This document shows, piece after piece, positions 33,301 to 43,122 of a stretch of DNA of 64,000 nt. The translations under genes were made by a program, and so were the position numbers. Below the pieces are notes generated by a model, which worked only from the letters and a program-made list of their open reading frames with translations, did not search any database and was not told the origin of the DNA. The DNA is from Pseudogymnoascus destructans (taxonomy: Eukaryota; Ascomycota; Leotiomycetes; Thelebolales; Thelebolaceae), in assembly GCF_001641265.1 (NCBI RefSeq), contig NW_020167547.1:1-64000 (forward strand). The letters are read 5' to 3'. Within the stretch, counting starts at the first letter, position 1. Every line of letters begins with the position of its first letter.

Positions 33301-33703
33301 GGTGGAACAACTGAAATTGTTCCACGAAAAACTTGCGACGGACATCCAATTCTTAAATGAACGATCCGCCGCATACGCAAACAAGAAGCGCAGTATGGAA
33401 CCTGCCTTCAAGGAGGGGGATAAAGTATACCTACTCTGGAAACATATCAAAACGAAACGACCAAGCACAAAGTTGGACTTCAAGAAATTGGGACCATTCA
33501 AAATATTGAACAAAGTCAGCTCAGTTAATTACAGACTGCAGCTACCCAAGAAGTCTAGACTACACCCGGTATTTCATGTCTCACTACTGGAACCAGCAAG
33601 AGGAAATACCCCAATTGCGACCGACACCGAACTCCAACCCGAGAATGAGATAATCGAATATGAGGTCGAAGCGATCCTAGACAGGAGGTTAGTAGGACGT
33701 TGA
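30365..33703 (+). CDS. pol of element A: protease, RT, RNase H, integrase, start of chromodomain
   Basis: The frame is open from the slippery site; the first Met is at 30446. Protease DSGATGNF; RT with VPKKDGSLRLCVDYRALN, the YLDD active site (TIVYLDDVLVYS) and FLGYIIGTHGIKM; RNase H LETDSSDFAIGACL and ELLAIVVAFEQWR; integrase HHCC (HGHQGVTRTFERI, CDICSKSKSN) and DDE (IALDFIVKL, IISDRDKLF, QTDGQTERLNQT). All catalytic residues I can check are present. A TGA at 33701-33703 stops the frame inside a chromodomain, which resumes in the same frame (EEFLIKWENYKPTDNSWEP) to 33898. One C-to-T change (CGA to TGA) would explain it. Element otherwise looks competent. Confidence 0.92.
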   Translation, partial: LGVLDGRPPASDTKRPSTDQLCATTGSMQLYVVAKIQQQHLRAMIDSGATGNFMTKKVADMQGFKTQLKTEPYPLMVVDGEPISTNEGMVTHETVPLEMVMLHGHKETIQFDIVHMDNHACILGVPWLKKHNPQIDWWNEKVVMSQCACEQRTDTRQREKPSQGRKELCATSVLDDLAQASSPTSIPVEYKEYEQLFQEGPKNEALPKHQPWDHEIPLEKDKSPPFGPIYQLSEKELKVLKEYIDDNLAKGFIKPSTSPAGSPVLFVPKKDGSLRLCVDYRALNNITIKDRYALPLINELHDRFQGAKIFSKLDLRGAYNLIRIKAGEEWKTAFRTRYGLFEYQVMPFGLTNAPASMQRLMNDALHEYLDIFTIVYLDDVLVYSATKEEHVKHVKLVLKKLKEYSLLLKPEKCEFHKNQVEFLGYIIGTHGIKMDQAKVTAVLEWPTPTTVKEVQAFLGFANFYRRFISGYSKVAQPLTELTRKDLEFKWTDKAEAAFQELKTKFTEAPILATFDPAKKIILETDSSDFAIGACLNQPDENGKFKPIAYYSRKLSPAELNYDIHDKELLAIVVAFEQWRVYLEGSTYHVQVWTDHKNLIYFTTTKVLNRRQVRWAETLAAYNFTITYRKGSENARADALSRRTDYASPKEERPRAILKKTDAGIQYNELLATISVIEDTELEERLKKAYATDKCAKRVLSKVEGDFTIDEQRLIRYKGLVYVPSQMRRPLVQEQHSLPAHGHQGVTRTFERITRHYYFPGMRKQVETVVRECDICSKSKSNRHLPYGQLKSTPVPKGAWKSIALDFIVKLPPSKDPLTGIEYDSILVITERLTKYGKFIPYLEASDAEALAYTFIQVILADHGMPEEIISDRDKLFTSKFWKSLMALLGTNHKLSTAFHPQTDGQTERLNQTLEQYLRSYVNHQQDNWVQILPIAQFAYNSAMTEATKVSPFFANYGYQPEAYRQPRPDESRAEQALIVVEQLKLFHEKLATDIQFLNERSAAYANKKRSMEPAFKEGDKVYLLWKHIKTKRPSTKLDFKKLGPFKILNKVSSVNYRLQLPKKSRLHPVFHVSLLEPARGNTPIATDTELQPENEIIEYEVEAILDRRLVGR

Positions 33704-33898
33704 GAAGAGTTTTTGATAAAATGGGAAAATTACAAACCTACGGATAATTCGTGGGAACCAACAAAGAACATCAGCAAAGAACTGCTGGAGGAATATCGAC
33801 GCCGCCATCCGCCAGCCATTGATCCCAAGATGCAGGGGAGTAGGCCAGTGGATCGGAGGAAGCGGGGGTCCCGGTTACAGACGAGGAGGCAGCGCTAA
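33704..33898 (+). pseudogene. Severed second half of the element A chromodomain
   Basis: In frame with pol just after the TGA: EEFLIKWENYKPTDNSWEPT, then KNISKELLEEYRRRHPP and a basic tail ending RRQR. Chromodomains in such elements direct integration to modified histones. Only read-through would translate it. Its last 128 bases overlap the end of the antisense passenger gene. Confidence 0.75.
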
Positions 33899-34385
33899 CT
33901 GCCTGTTCCTCGGCCTCAACAGCGTCACGCTTCTCAGCAGCCACACGTTCGGCCTCCTCTGCCGCATCAAGCTCGTCGAGGGTTTTCAAACCTCGCCGGA
34001 GCATATCTTTACCACGGGTTCGGATGAGGCGTTTCTGCTTCCGCAGACGAAGTAACTTCGAAAGGGTTTCTTCCTCTTCGCGATCCAGGCGATCCTCCTC
34101 CCGTTTGAGCTTCACCCAGTCGGGATGCTCAGGACCCATACAGTCACATTTTTCTTTCAAGTTGCGACGAACGCACTCGGCGCACCGCCGTGAATCATTT
34201 GGAGACGACACGCAAGTAACGTTTCGCCTCACGCAGTTCGAGCAAGAATCCATTTTGGGTAGTTCGTATCCGTGGTTCTTTATTTGACGGACAAGATCGT
34301 TGCGTTCCTGGAGTTTGCGGGCAGTGTCAGTAGGCATGTTGCATGTTGAAGGACTCGCTGAGGAGCAGCAGAGTCCCGGGGACAT
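33771..34385 (-). CDS. Antisense passenger gene of element A: Zn2Cys6-like coiled-coil protein
   Basis: An uninterrupted frame from ATG 34385 (204 residues) or from ATG 34337 (MPTDTARKLQERNDLVRQIK, 188 residues); the second start looks more natural. The motif CSNCVRRNVTC then RRCAECVRRNLKEKC has spacing C-x2-C-x6-C-x9-C-x2-C-x8-C, within the usual range of fungal Zn(II)2Cys6 DNA-binding clusters. Next come PDWVKLKREEDRLDREEEE and a Leu/Arg/Glu-rich coiled coil typical of the dimerising linker of such regulators, then a short tail. No activation domain is evident. It starts ~50 bp from the 3' LTR, so any promoter would be LTR antisense. Not recognised as a standard Ty3 gene. Confidence 0.7.
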   Translation of the reverse strand: MSPGLCCSSASPSTCNMPTDTARKLQERNDLVRQIKNHGYELPKMDSCSNCVRRNVTCVSSPNDSRRCAECVRRNLKEKCDCMGPEHPDWVKLKREEDRLDREEEETLSKLLRLRKQKRLIRTRGKDMLRRGLKTLDELDAAEEAERVAAEKRDAVEAEEQAVSAASSSVTGTPASSDPLAYSPASWDQWLADGGVDIPPAVLC

Positions 34386-34433
34386 GGACGTACTTATAGG
34401 ATTCGAGACGAATGCCCAGGGGAAGGGAGCGAG

Positions 34434-34924
34434 TGTTACGACGGAACAAGAAGGCTGGCCAACTACAGGACAGGAAGGAGGGAGGTCGCATGAGACCGGC
34501 CCTGGTACCTGGAGGGGCAGTGGGGAATAGTAGTTCCGAAAGTATCACGTGACGGACTCGCAGGATGATGAGAAGAGTCCTAAGAGTCCAGGACTCCGAG
34601 AGTCCAGGACTCCGAGGACTCGAGTGAGTTCCCAGGAGTCCACTAGGCACGTGACGGACTCGCAGGATGATGAGAAGAATCCTAAGAGTCCAGGACTCCG
34701 AGGACTCGAGTGAGTTCCCAGGAGTCCACTAGGCACGACGCCACTATATAAGTAGATAGTATTTTCTTAGATAGGAGCTTCGTGCTCAACTCAATACAGT
34801 ATTTGTTATATACTAGTAACGTGTTACTTGAAGCCTTTGTGTCTGATCCCCTGCCTCCTCTGATAAGTAAACCTTTACGCAAGAGAACCTCTGTGTCTTC
34901 TATTGTTTAGAAGTCAGCGTTACA
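34434..34924 (+). repeat. 3' LTR of element A (491 bp)
   Basis: TGTTACGACGG...AGCGTTACA, preceded by a purine-rich tract (about 34418-34433). It carries the two-copy GGACTC/GAGTCC-rich segment plus an extra 16 bp repeat not in the 5' LTR, and the TATATAAG box at 34745-34752. Confidence 0.92.
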
Positions 34925-35409
34925 ACCAGATGTGAGAATCTAGCCACCCAAGGAAGGGATGAATTTACTAAGACAACACACTGTCTTAGAAAACAGAGCC
35001 AAAGGGTCGTAGCTTAGACTATTCCACAACGCAGCAATCAGGTGTGTGATGTAGTGAAGTGGTTCAGACAAGTTGCAACAAATGTTGAGTCTGGGAACTC
35101 AGGGGTAAGTCAGAGGTTAACACCTCACTGACTTTTCAGAAACAAGGAGTAACAAGATCAATGCTTGGAAGCTTGGAAAAGACGTGGAAGTATGTGATAG
35201 TCGATTTACTGTATTGTCTGCTTGCCCTTTCTTAAGGAAAGGGCAATCCTATTTATGCTAAAGGACTGTAGTTCTCTCATTTTCCAAGACTTTCCATGAC
35301 TAACCAGGCTTGGTAACTGTAGTCGACGTAAGAGAATCCCATAGAACCATCCCTTAGGTTCATAGCCTATAGGAAGTAAAAGAAGGTCCAAGGTCAGAGT
35401 ACCCCTATA

Positions 35410-35457
35410 GACAAATTATGTCATAGACAAATTATGTCATAGACAAATTATGTCATA
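35410..35457. repeat. Three tandem copies of a 16 bp unit in hAT
   Basis: AGACAAATTATGTCAT occurs three times head to tail in the noncoding end of the hAT element. The other hAT copy has only one unit at the corresponding place (about 58.2 kb). Confidence 0.8.
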
Positions 35458-36157
35458 ACTTAACCAATCTTGTGGGTAACTAAAGAGCGATGACATGTAA
35501 TGAATCATAGAGGTTCGTAGGAGCTTTTAGAGCTATCGTTCATGCTCCTAGGCCTCTAGTTGGTAGAGATATGTCATGTGGTAGTATGAGTGATGTCATG
35601 TAATGAATCATAGAGGGTTGTAGAGATATGCTATGTGGTAATATCGGCCCAGTAACTAAGGAGCGATGACGTGTAATGAATCATAGATGGTTGTAGCAAT
35701 CGTTGAGTAGTATTGCTCTTGTTGTTGGTGTGATAAGCCAAAATATGTATAGTGACTTGTAGGTTTGAGGAGGAGATTTCCAAGTTTGCTCTTGAGTTTG
35801 ATAGCAAACTGAGTGCAACGAATGTCAGTATGACACTTCACACTAGGATTTAAGATACTAGCAAATGCGAAGATAGATCCAGTATTTGTGTATAGCTTGT
35901 TATAATACTTATTAATCTTCTTCTCTACAGCATCGATTGCTAAAGTCATGTTTGCTACCCATGGATATGTCTTATGCCGTAGTTGGTGCCAAGTTCCTTC
36001 AAGCATTAATAATAGTTTTTGATATACTCTGAGTGTATAGCAGATAGTAGGTCTAGCTGACGATCTAATGTTTGTTATAAAGAAGTTGAATGGTCTTGTA
36101 AGATCAATGATGTATTTGATGTGCTTCCATTCTACCTCGCTAAGTCTAAACATATGA

Positions 36158-36396
36158 TGTAAGGAAGGCCATCACGTGCCACCACGTGAGGTCCCTTTCA
36201 TAAGCGGCCCATAGGGCTCGGTAAAATAGGGCACAAGGTGCATAGATAAAAGGGGTTGGAGGCCTCGGAAGAAGGCCTCCAGTCAATAGTCGATGTATCT
36301 ACGTAGACCTATTGTGCTTACAGAATACGATACCTTCCTGCCTCCTGACCTGGTTCCCTGGACTCCCGTGAGACCCTTAGGCTTACGATCCTTACA
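36158..36396 (+). repeat. Solo LTR-C (239 bp) within hAT
   Basis: TGTAAGGAAGGCC...GATCCTTACA, homologous to the inverted LTR at 63632-63865. It interrupts the hAT transposase. No perfect target duplication is seen (ATGA versus ATAA). Confidence 0.8.
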
Positions 36397-37559
36397 ATAA
36401 TACTAAGATTTGGATAGGTCTTGCACTGTGTAGGTTCAAGCCACTAGGCCTGAAATAACTAGTGCTAGTAGATATTTTGAATACTTGTCTTAATCAATAG
36501 TTGCTTTCTTTCCTTGATGCCATTTAAGGAAAGAGTTCTAGACTGGCTTCACTAATTCTAATGCTTGATTAGGACAGTAACTGCTATTGATTTATATTCT
36601 GTAACCTAGAAATTGAGCATCTGTTTCCGGCAAGGTGCCTGTCACTCTTTAGGCCAGTTGTTGTTAATATAATCCCATTTCCATTAAGGAGACAGTACTA
36701 AAGCAGCAATATAGACCAGTGATCTCTCTGTTAAGCTGTAGTATTTGTCTAATTTAACCTAGCTAGAGTTGCAACAAGGACTCATAAAGGGGTCGTTGGC
36801 ATATATACTCTTTGCAGTCTCAAACTGCTCAAGTAAGAAGTCCATTGTTAGCAACACTCTTTCAATAGTTGCATTATGACCTTCTGTAGCTAGTGTCCCA
36901 TTGTGAAAGAATAGCAAGAAGTCTTGAAGTTTTTGTAGATCTTGCCAGTCCTTTTCTGATAATAAGTCGTAATTGTTCTCTTGATATTAGTGACAGAAAA
37001 GGTTGATACAGTCTTAAGCTTTGTTGTAGTATTGATCATTGTATACCAAGAGTTCTAGTGAGTAGAGTTGTCTCGTACAAGGTTGCAGCCACCACTAAGC
37101 TCTCGGAAATTGGCTAATCGTTGTGTGCTCCGTTGAATATAAATTACAATATTATGTAGCTTTCTAAGAGGTCCCTTCTGTCACCATTGTTGCATTTCAA
37201 GCTCTATAGGTGTTGTTAACATACTAGTGTTATTCTCTTCTGTAAGAGCCTCATCATTAGTGTCAAATAAGAAGGATTGAGCTGCTAGATTAATAATATG
37301 GCCATTGCATCAAAGGTGTTGATGTCTTGCATTATAGACAATTTGGTATTGGTTAAATACTACTATTTATAGAGTAGTCAGTAAGTATTGCAAACTATAA
37401 TAAACTGTATACATATAGAAAGACATACATGTAGAAAGAGTATCCATCATTGTATCATTGTTTCCTACATTGTCTATAACAAAGTATCTGATTTTCGATA
37501 CAATTCCATAGTCGTTGATTACTTTCATAATAAGCTCTGCCTGATTCCAACCTAAAGTG

Positions 37560-37995
37560 TTAGCTGATTACTATAAATATTACTATAAAGTTCCAGAATG
37601 GCTATAGCACTTTGATACACATACTTGTGGCTCTATAAAAGTGCTACATTAGATGCTAGTACTAGATGGGCATAAGAGTCATAAATCAGCTGAATTCAAG
37701 GACTATTATAAGAAGAACAACATTATCAGCCTCTGTCTCCCCCCTTACTCTTCTCACTTAACCTAGCTAATGACATGAGGTGTTTTAGTGTTCTTAAACA
37801 GATGTATAGACAGCAAATCGAAATCTTTATTAAAGCCTATATAAACCACATTATGAAGGTCAGGCTCTTTCTAGCATTCCACGCTACATACAAGCAGTTA
37901 ATTACCCCTAAAAATGCAAAAGCTGGATTTTGCAGAGCTGGCCTTGTGCCTTTCAATCCTAATGTAGTATTTTCAAAGGTAGATGTCAAGCTATA
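37560..37995 (+). pseudogene. Fot1 transposase, C-terminal fragment 1
   Basis: Reads LVLDGHKSHKSAEFKDYYKK (second catalytic Asp), LPPYSSHLT, IEIFIKAYINHIMKV and KAGFCRAGLVPFNPNVVFSK, ending at a TA used by the pogo insertion. It continues at 39778. Confidence 0.75.
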
Positions 37996-39777
37996 ATCGT
38001 CGTATCCAACTTTTCGCTTCGCTCAAGGTTGGAGGAAGCGAGATGCGCGATTAAGAAATTTGGAGAAGCGAGATGCGCGATTTCACTACGTGCATCTGTT
38101 CACCGCTACTCCTTAGTAAAACTTTTACCATAGCTATAGACAGTAATTTATATTGTAATCCTATACAATTCATTACATGGAGGGGACTCCTATATCAAAT
38201 GCACGTAAGTGGCTTGCGGAAAACCCCTCTGAATCTATATCAGTCGCCTGTCACATTTTCAAAGTGCCTGACTCAACGCTATGCTCAAGCATTAAACGCC
38301 ATGCTCAGAAGCTTACCCACGGAGGTCAGAATAAGGTGCTCTCTACTGCGCAGTCAGAAGCCCTTAAGAAATGGATTCTTGAGCAGTATCACCTAGGGCT
38401 TGGAGCTACTAGAAATATGATATTTTCTGCTGTTTGCCAGCTCCAGAGTCTACACCTACGGCCTCCGCCATCACCAAGCTGGCTTACTAAATATATTAAG
38501 AATCAGCTTCAAGAATACCACTTTATTACTATGAAGCCTATTGCACTACAGCATACGAGAGCTCAAGATGAGCCTACTATTACACGGTGGTTTAAAGAGT
38601 ACCTTGAGTTTATACAGGAACACCATATAGAGCCGGAGTCAATTTGGAATATGGATGAAACAGGCTTTAGGATTGGAATTCCAGGAGGTGAGCGTGTTAT
38701 GGTGCCACGCAGAGCAAATGAGCTCCAGACTCCAAGCCCTGAAAACCGTACGTCTATTACTATCCTAGAGACTGTGTCTGCAGTAGGAAAAGTCATACCA
38801 CCAGTACTTGTTATTCCAGGCAAAATACATATGGATTCATGGTACCACACCAACCTCAAAGGCACAGAGCTAGTACTGCTCTCCGACACAGGATTTTCAA
38901 ACACGCAGCTTGCACTACAGTGGCTAGAGCACTTTGCAGAGCAGGCAACCCCTCATAATGGGAGCCCCCGAGTTCTAATACTCGACTCTCATGCAAGTCA
39001 TACAAGCGATGACTTCGTCATTGCAGCAGAAGAGCATGACATCATTGTCTACACCTTCCCCTCATATCTTACACACATTCTACAGCCATTAGACGTAGGG
39101 ATTTTCCAGCCTTATAAGCACTGGCACCGAGTAGCTGTGCAGCCATACGAGAGATGGATATTACCTACGACCTACAGTCCTTTATGAGAGATCTCACACA
39201 CATCCGGGAGCAGATTCTTAAGGAGTCTACTATAATATCAGCTTCCGGAAAGCTGGTATTTGGCCTGTTAGCTGTAATGCAGCCCTTACAAAACTACGCA
39301 CCTACTCACAACCTACACCTACGCCTACACCTACGCCCCTACCAATCTGGGTTTCTACCCCAAAACCCTCTAATTTTAGGGAGGTAGAAGAGGGGCTACA
39401 GCGTTGAAAAAACCGGGTTCCGGAGGGCTTTAGTAGCCCCTCAAAAGAGAGTGCCCGGAAGAATATGTTGACCCAATTATACGAAGAGGGTCTTCCAATT
39501 CCTCCGGAGCTCAAGCTTCCAATTCCTGACCCAGAGCACCCTCAAAGTGAGAGCGAGGGCCAGTTTAAGGGTGAGAGCGAGCGTGGGAGCGAGCGTGGGA
39601 GTGAGGAAGTGATAGTTTTGTAGAATGGCGCATTTAGGTATCTTTACATATAAATATATGGCATGGTACATATAACATACAATTTCCGAAATCGCGCATC
39701 TCGCTTCTCCAACTTTCCCAATCACCCGACTCGCTTCCTCCCACCTTGAGCGAAGCGAAAAGTTTGGATACGACGAT
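37996..39777 (+). mobile_element. pogo/Tigger-type transposon 1 (1782 bp), inactive
   Basis: TA duplications lie at 37994-37995 and 39778-39779. Inverted repeats of about 88 bp start ATCGTCGTATCCAA and contain internal copies of GGAGAAGCGAGATGCGCGAT. It was inserted into the Fot1 transposase: removing it joins GTCAAGCTATAG to the downstream coding. Confidence 0.88.
38177..39623 (+). pseudogene. Transposase of pogo element 1, two frameshifts and a stop
   Basis: ATG 38177. The first 320 codons are open: a helix-turn-helix N-terminus, then the DDE core with WNMDETGFRIG, LILDSHASHTSDD and THILQPLDVGIFQPYKHW. A one-base shift near 39140 leads to MDITYDLQSFMRDL; another near 39240 leads to FRKAGIWPVSCNAALT and a Pro/Thr-rich repeat. 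TGA replaces a probable Trp near 39407, before the tail ending at 39623. Non-functional as it stands, but the ends are intact. Confidence 0.8.
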
Positions 39778-40070
39778 TAGACACCTACACCTACAGGTCC
39801 CCCCTCTGCTAATTCCAACCCTTAGGTCTCTTCAACGCCTCACAACCTAACAGATGCTCTCTTACAGACTACTCTAGTTAAAAGCCGTATTACAGGTCAC
39901 TAAGGAAGCTCGCCAACCCCAATTTTTGCTACCGTTGCTACGTTAGCAAAAGGGACAGAGATCTTAGCACATGAGATGACTTTATTGTCAGCTGAGGTCC
40001 GTACCCTTCGCGTACCAAACGCCAAAGGGCTAAAAAGTCTCGTGTCCGTTAAGGAGGTGTACTTACTATA
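39778..40070 (+). pseudogene. Fot1 transposase, C-terminal fragment 2
   Basis: In order after fragment 1: TPTPTGPPSANSNP, SSPTPIFATVATLAKGTEIL, LLSAEVRTLRVPNAKG, with several stops. It ends at the TA used by the MITE. Confidence 0.7.
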
Positions 40071-40233
40071 CTATCCCCCCCCCTGAATGATTGTAACGAC
40101 CCGCTATTTTGAAGTTTGTGGAAACCCACTTATAGCGATCTGTTTAGGTAAAAAGGCGTAAATAAGATGAGATCACTGGCAGAGGCCTTTTGACAAAATA
40201 GTGAATGGTGACAATCATTCAGGGGGGGGATAG
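40071..40233. mobile_element. MITE (163 bp) in the Fot1 gene
   Basis: Terminal inverted repeats of about 25 bp start CTATCCCCCCCC and include TGAATGATTGT. TA lies on both sides (40069-40070, 40234-40235). Removing it restores the Fot1 reading VLTIGDAHDLLA. Confidence 0.82.
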
Positions 40234-40400
40234 TAGGGGATGCACACGATCTTTTGGCATAGAGGGACGTGGATGAGCAGATGCGACACGACTTGCGTGC
40301 GGAGGGGGGTAGTAGGAGAGAGGGGAAATTGTCTGGTCAGCACTGTGGCACTTGTGGAAAAGCTGGTCATAATGCGAGAACTTGTCAGGAGGATGTCTAA
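40234..40400 (+). pseudogene. Fot1 transposase, C-terminal fragment 3 with zinc knuckle
   Basis: GDAHDLLA*RDVDEQMRHDL, then EGKLSGQHCGTCGKAGHNAR and TCQEDV with TAA at 40398. The CCHC knuckle is a common ending of fungal pogo-type transposases. The right terminal repeat follows at about 40.46-40.525 kb. Confidence 0.75.
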
Positions 40401-40527
40401 GTACTTATTTATTAGATTCTAAGTAGCTTTAGAACATATTCTGGTTATTTAATTATATTTTGAAGTAGTGGGGTGGGGAAAAGTGATCGACTCGGTGCCA
40501 TGATCGACCCGCTGTACAACCACGTTA

Positions 40528-41214
40528 TATAGAATCAGACAACACATTAGAGACTCGACGAAGGAATTATGCATGGTTGGGGTTGGACTGGCGATCTCGG
40601 AGATGCAGTTGGCTGCCTTTGATGTGTGGAGGAGCCTTTGATGGCTGCAGGAAGGATTCGTGTACCACCGTACGTGCACACAAAATACGATAAAAGTTCA
40701 GCTCTCAACTTGCACTCAATTACGCCACCAAATGCCTATCAGATATTTCACCGCTACTGATCTGCTGGTGAAATGCTGCATCGTATTTCCTATTCGATAT
40801 TCTCACCGAGACTGTAGACGTACTCAGGTATTCTCAAGTATCGCTCAATTAGGCCACTAGATGCCTATCGCGACTAATCTGCAACGTATCGTGTTGCATA
40901 TCAGATTCTGGCCGAAACGCCTCTCGCGCACACAATTCCACAAAGTATATACCAGAGTAATACGAATGGCCCATGGATCACAGCAGGCTCCATGAAGACG
41001 TACCGCGCAATTGCATCGGTAGTTTGTGGACAGTCAATGTAGGTCTGATATCAACGGCTATTGAGAAACAACGGAGTTTTGGCGAAGACTTGTTATCTGA
41101 TGAAATCTGTTGCTTTTTGAGGCATCATGAAATAGCTTCATTTATATTTGTTTCCGAATGCAGCTTGCATAATTGATGAAGTCCTTGGAAACAAATCGCC
41201 ACTCCTCATCCCTC
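40528..41214. other. Intergenic, no gene recognised
   Basis: Right flank of the transposon stack up to the 3' end of the ANL ligase gene. No supported coding sequence. Confidence 0.4.
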
Positions 41215-43122
41215 TCAACACTGCCCACCCATGCGCCAATACTCCATCTTCGACAAATCGACAACGTCCACTCCATCCTTGCCCCGCCATCCATCACCAA
41301 AGAACTTCTTGCGGGCATCTATCTTAGAAATCTTGCCATTTACTGTCAAAGAGATTTCCTCCCCCTCTTTAAGCCAGTAGATTACTGTCGGTTGCTTGAA
41401 CAGCATAAGACCAGTCTTTTCTGTCAGGTCATGTCGAAGGGCGTCAAAGCTCGGCTGCTCTGATGATGGCTTTAATTGCACAATAGCAGCGACGCGCTCC
41501 TTGTATTCCGTATCGGCCAGAGGCAGGGAGATGGCGTTGGTGATGTAGGGGAGCGAGAGAAGCGCGCTTTCGACCTCGCCTGTATGGACGGTGAAGCCCC
41601 AGAAATGCAGTACTATAAGGGTTAGAAGTGTTTTGAATATGGGAGAGTGCTCGAACCATCTATATTTGCCCGGCCGTGGAGAACATAAGTATCCCCGACC
41701 TTTTCGGCACAATCTCCGCTCTTGAAGTAGCCCTCTGAATCAAAAGCCTTCTCGGTCAAGGTTGGATCATCTGAAATGTATCTGGTTCGTTAGCACTCTG
41801 CTCCTGCATACATGTCTTTATTCATACCGTGAGAACATCGAAGGAGCCTTGAGTCGCATCTCCCCGTCAACAAGCTTCACCTCAACTCCCGTCACGGGTG
41901 ATCCGATCGAGCACTAGCATGCGGTTAATATCTCAGCCCAGAGTGTGAGGATGTCGTCATTACCATATCAGTATAGTCGGGGTTTTCCCATCTCATGCTG
42001 CATATCAAGGTAACCTCTGTAGATCCATACAGGTTTAGCAATGGCTTTCCATGACGGAGTTCCGTCCATCTCTCCTGCGTATGTGGTGAAAGGAGTGATC
42101 CCGAGACGCCAGCTACTTTAACCGCTGTCATTCCTTGAATATAAATCTCCGTCTCTGCGGGGGGTAGCACAGCGATATGGTCATCAAAGTACTTTGCGAG
42201 CCTGTCATAACCAGTAGGTGCAACGTCAAATACGCTGACGCCCCCCTGTCTGATGCGTTCCCAAAACCATTCGGGGTTGAAGACGCCTCCACAAGTTTCT
42301 CTAAACATCGTTAGCACTTCACCGAAATGGACACAAAGACTTACAGGCAAGCACCAGACATCAAACTTGGAATAATCCCGAAAATTCCTCCCATCCAATT
42401 ACCTGGCTTTTGGTTGAGAAACACATCCTTTTCTGTCATCTGCCACGTCCCTATTCGCTCTCGTGCGGACGCAAGAAGAGCTTGGTAGGAATGAACAACG
42501 CCTTTCTGGTTTCCCGACGTGCCTGATGTGAAGAACAATGTACCATTCTGAGTAGATAGATTCTTGGTACTGACGCTTGTTTCGTATTTGAGAGATGCCG
42601 AGGTGTCGAGGCAAGATGTCTGTATTTCCACGAAAGGGAGTTTTGGGTTGACTCCGCTGTCACTGCTGGTACACAAGATTTTGATACCTTGGGCTTTGTC
42701 GGCGAGCGCGGGGGCATATAGCAGGGCCAGAGGTTTTGCGAGCTTGAAGTAGCGTAGAACGTCCTCTGGCTTGACAACGATGGCTATGTTTGAGTAAGCA
42801 TAATGCATATCACAAAAATAGGCTACTTACATTGTGCTGACATGGCGGAACCAAGGGAGAAGATGGTGAGCATCGACACTACATATTCCAATCCCGGAGG
42901 AGCTATCAGAAATATAAACTTGTCCTGGCTGGCGGTTTCCCATCCATTCTGAAGCAATTCGTCCTTCAATTTATCGCGGAGCGAAGAAACCCTTTGCAAC
43001 AGTTGTCCAGCCGTGGCAGTTTTCCCCGTAGAATGATCCCTAAGTGCAATCCTATCGGGGTGTTGCCGCGCATGTTGAATTAACTCCAGAAAAGGAGAGA
43101 CTGGAGGAAAGAGGAGCTGCAT
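41215..43122 (-). CDS. ANL-superfamily adenylating enzyme (acyl-CoA/acyl-AMP ligase type)
   Basis: Six exons: 43122-42831, 42783-42345, 42300-41964, 41913-41828, 41781-41657 and 41612-41215. All introns are 44-50 bp with GT-AG ends and the frame is kept throughout: 558 residues. Core motifs in order: the phosphate-binding loop LFFTSGTSGNQKG (about 180-192), NLYGSTEV (A5), the GDCAEKVGDTYVLHGR hinge region (A7/A8), and NGKISKIDARKKFF (A10) with the catalytic-type Lys. Such enzymes activate a carboxylate with ATP and pass it to CoA or another thiol. No carrier domain is attached and no peroxisomal ending is seen (ends GGQC). Substrate unknown. Divergent from the TauD-like oxygenase gene, with which it may be co-regulated. 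Confidence 0.88.

Larger units (their letters stand above)
22233..34924 (+). mobile_element. Ty3 chromovirus-type retrotransposon (element A), nearly intact but interrupted in its 5' LTR
   Basis: Flanked by ACCAG (22228-22232 and 34925-34929). The 5' LTR is split by element B: 22233-22296 plus 27974-28384, 475 bp in total. The 3' LTR is 34434-34924 (491 bp), longer by a 16 bp internal duplication. Order inside: gag, pol, antisense passenger gene, purine tract, 3' LTR. Without the insertion the element is about 7 kb. It landed in the tip of a hAT transposon whose sequence resumes at 34925. Confidence 0.92.
34925..37560 (-). mobile_element. hAT transposon, degenerate
   Basis: Minus-strand reading gives a hAT transposase RNase-H-like core. 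An open part at 36153-35656 has VEWKHIKYIIDLTRPFNFF, RPTICYTLRVYQKLLL and FAFASILNPSVK. An upstream decayed part near 37.3 kb reads as YNARHQHL*CNGHIINLAAQ. Stops such as TGA for Arg suggest RIP. The tip of the element (GTAATGGTGGGTGC, 22214-22227) lies on the far side of element A. A second partial copy is at 57.8-59.1 kb. Confidence 0.7.
20368..40525 (+). mobile_element. Outer Fot1/pogo-type element, split by nested insertions
   Basis: The left end (20368 on) and the inverted right end (to 40525) match over about 60 bp with three visible differences, and each is flanked by TA (20366-20367, 40526-40527). Pieces of one transposase lie in order inside: the N-terminus at 20.46-21.11 kb and the C-terminus at 37.56-37.995, 39.778-40.070 and 40.234-40.400 kb. 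Between them sit LTR remnants, a hAT element, two Ty3 elements, a pogo element and a MITE. The middle third of the transposase was not found and is probably deleted. Confidence 0.8.

Noticed and set aside
40240..40422. Independent small gene
   Set aside because: Shifting frame gives the CCHC tail of the Fot1 transposase.
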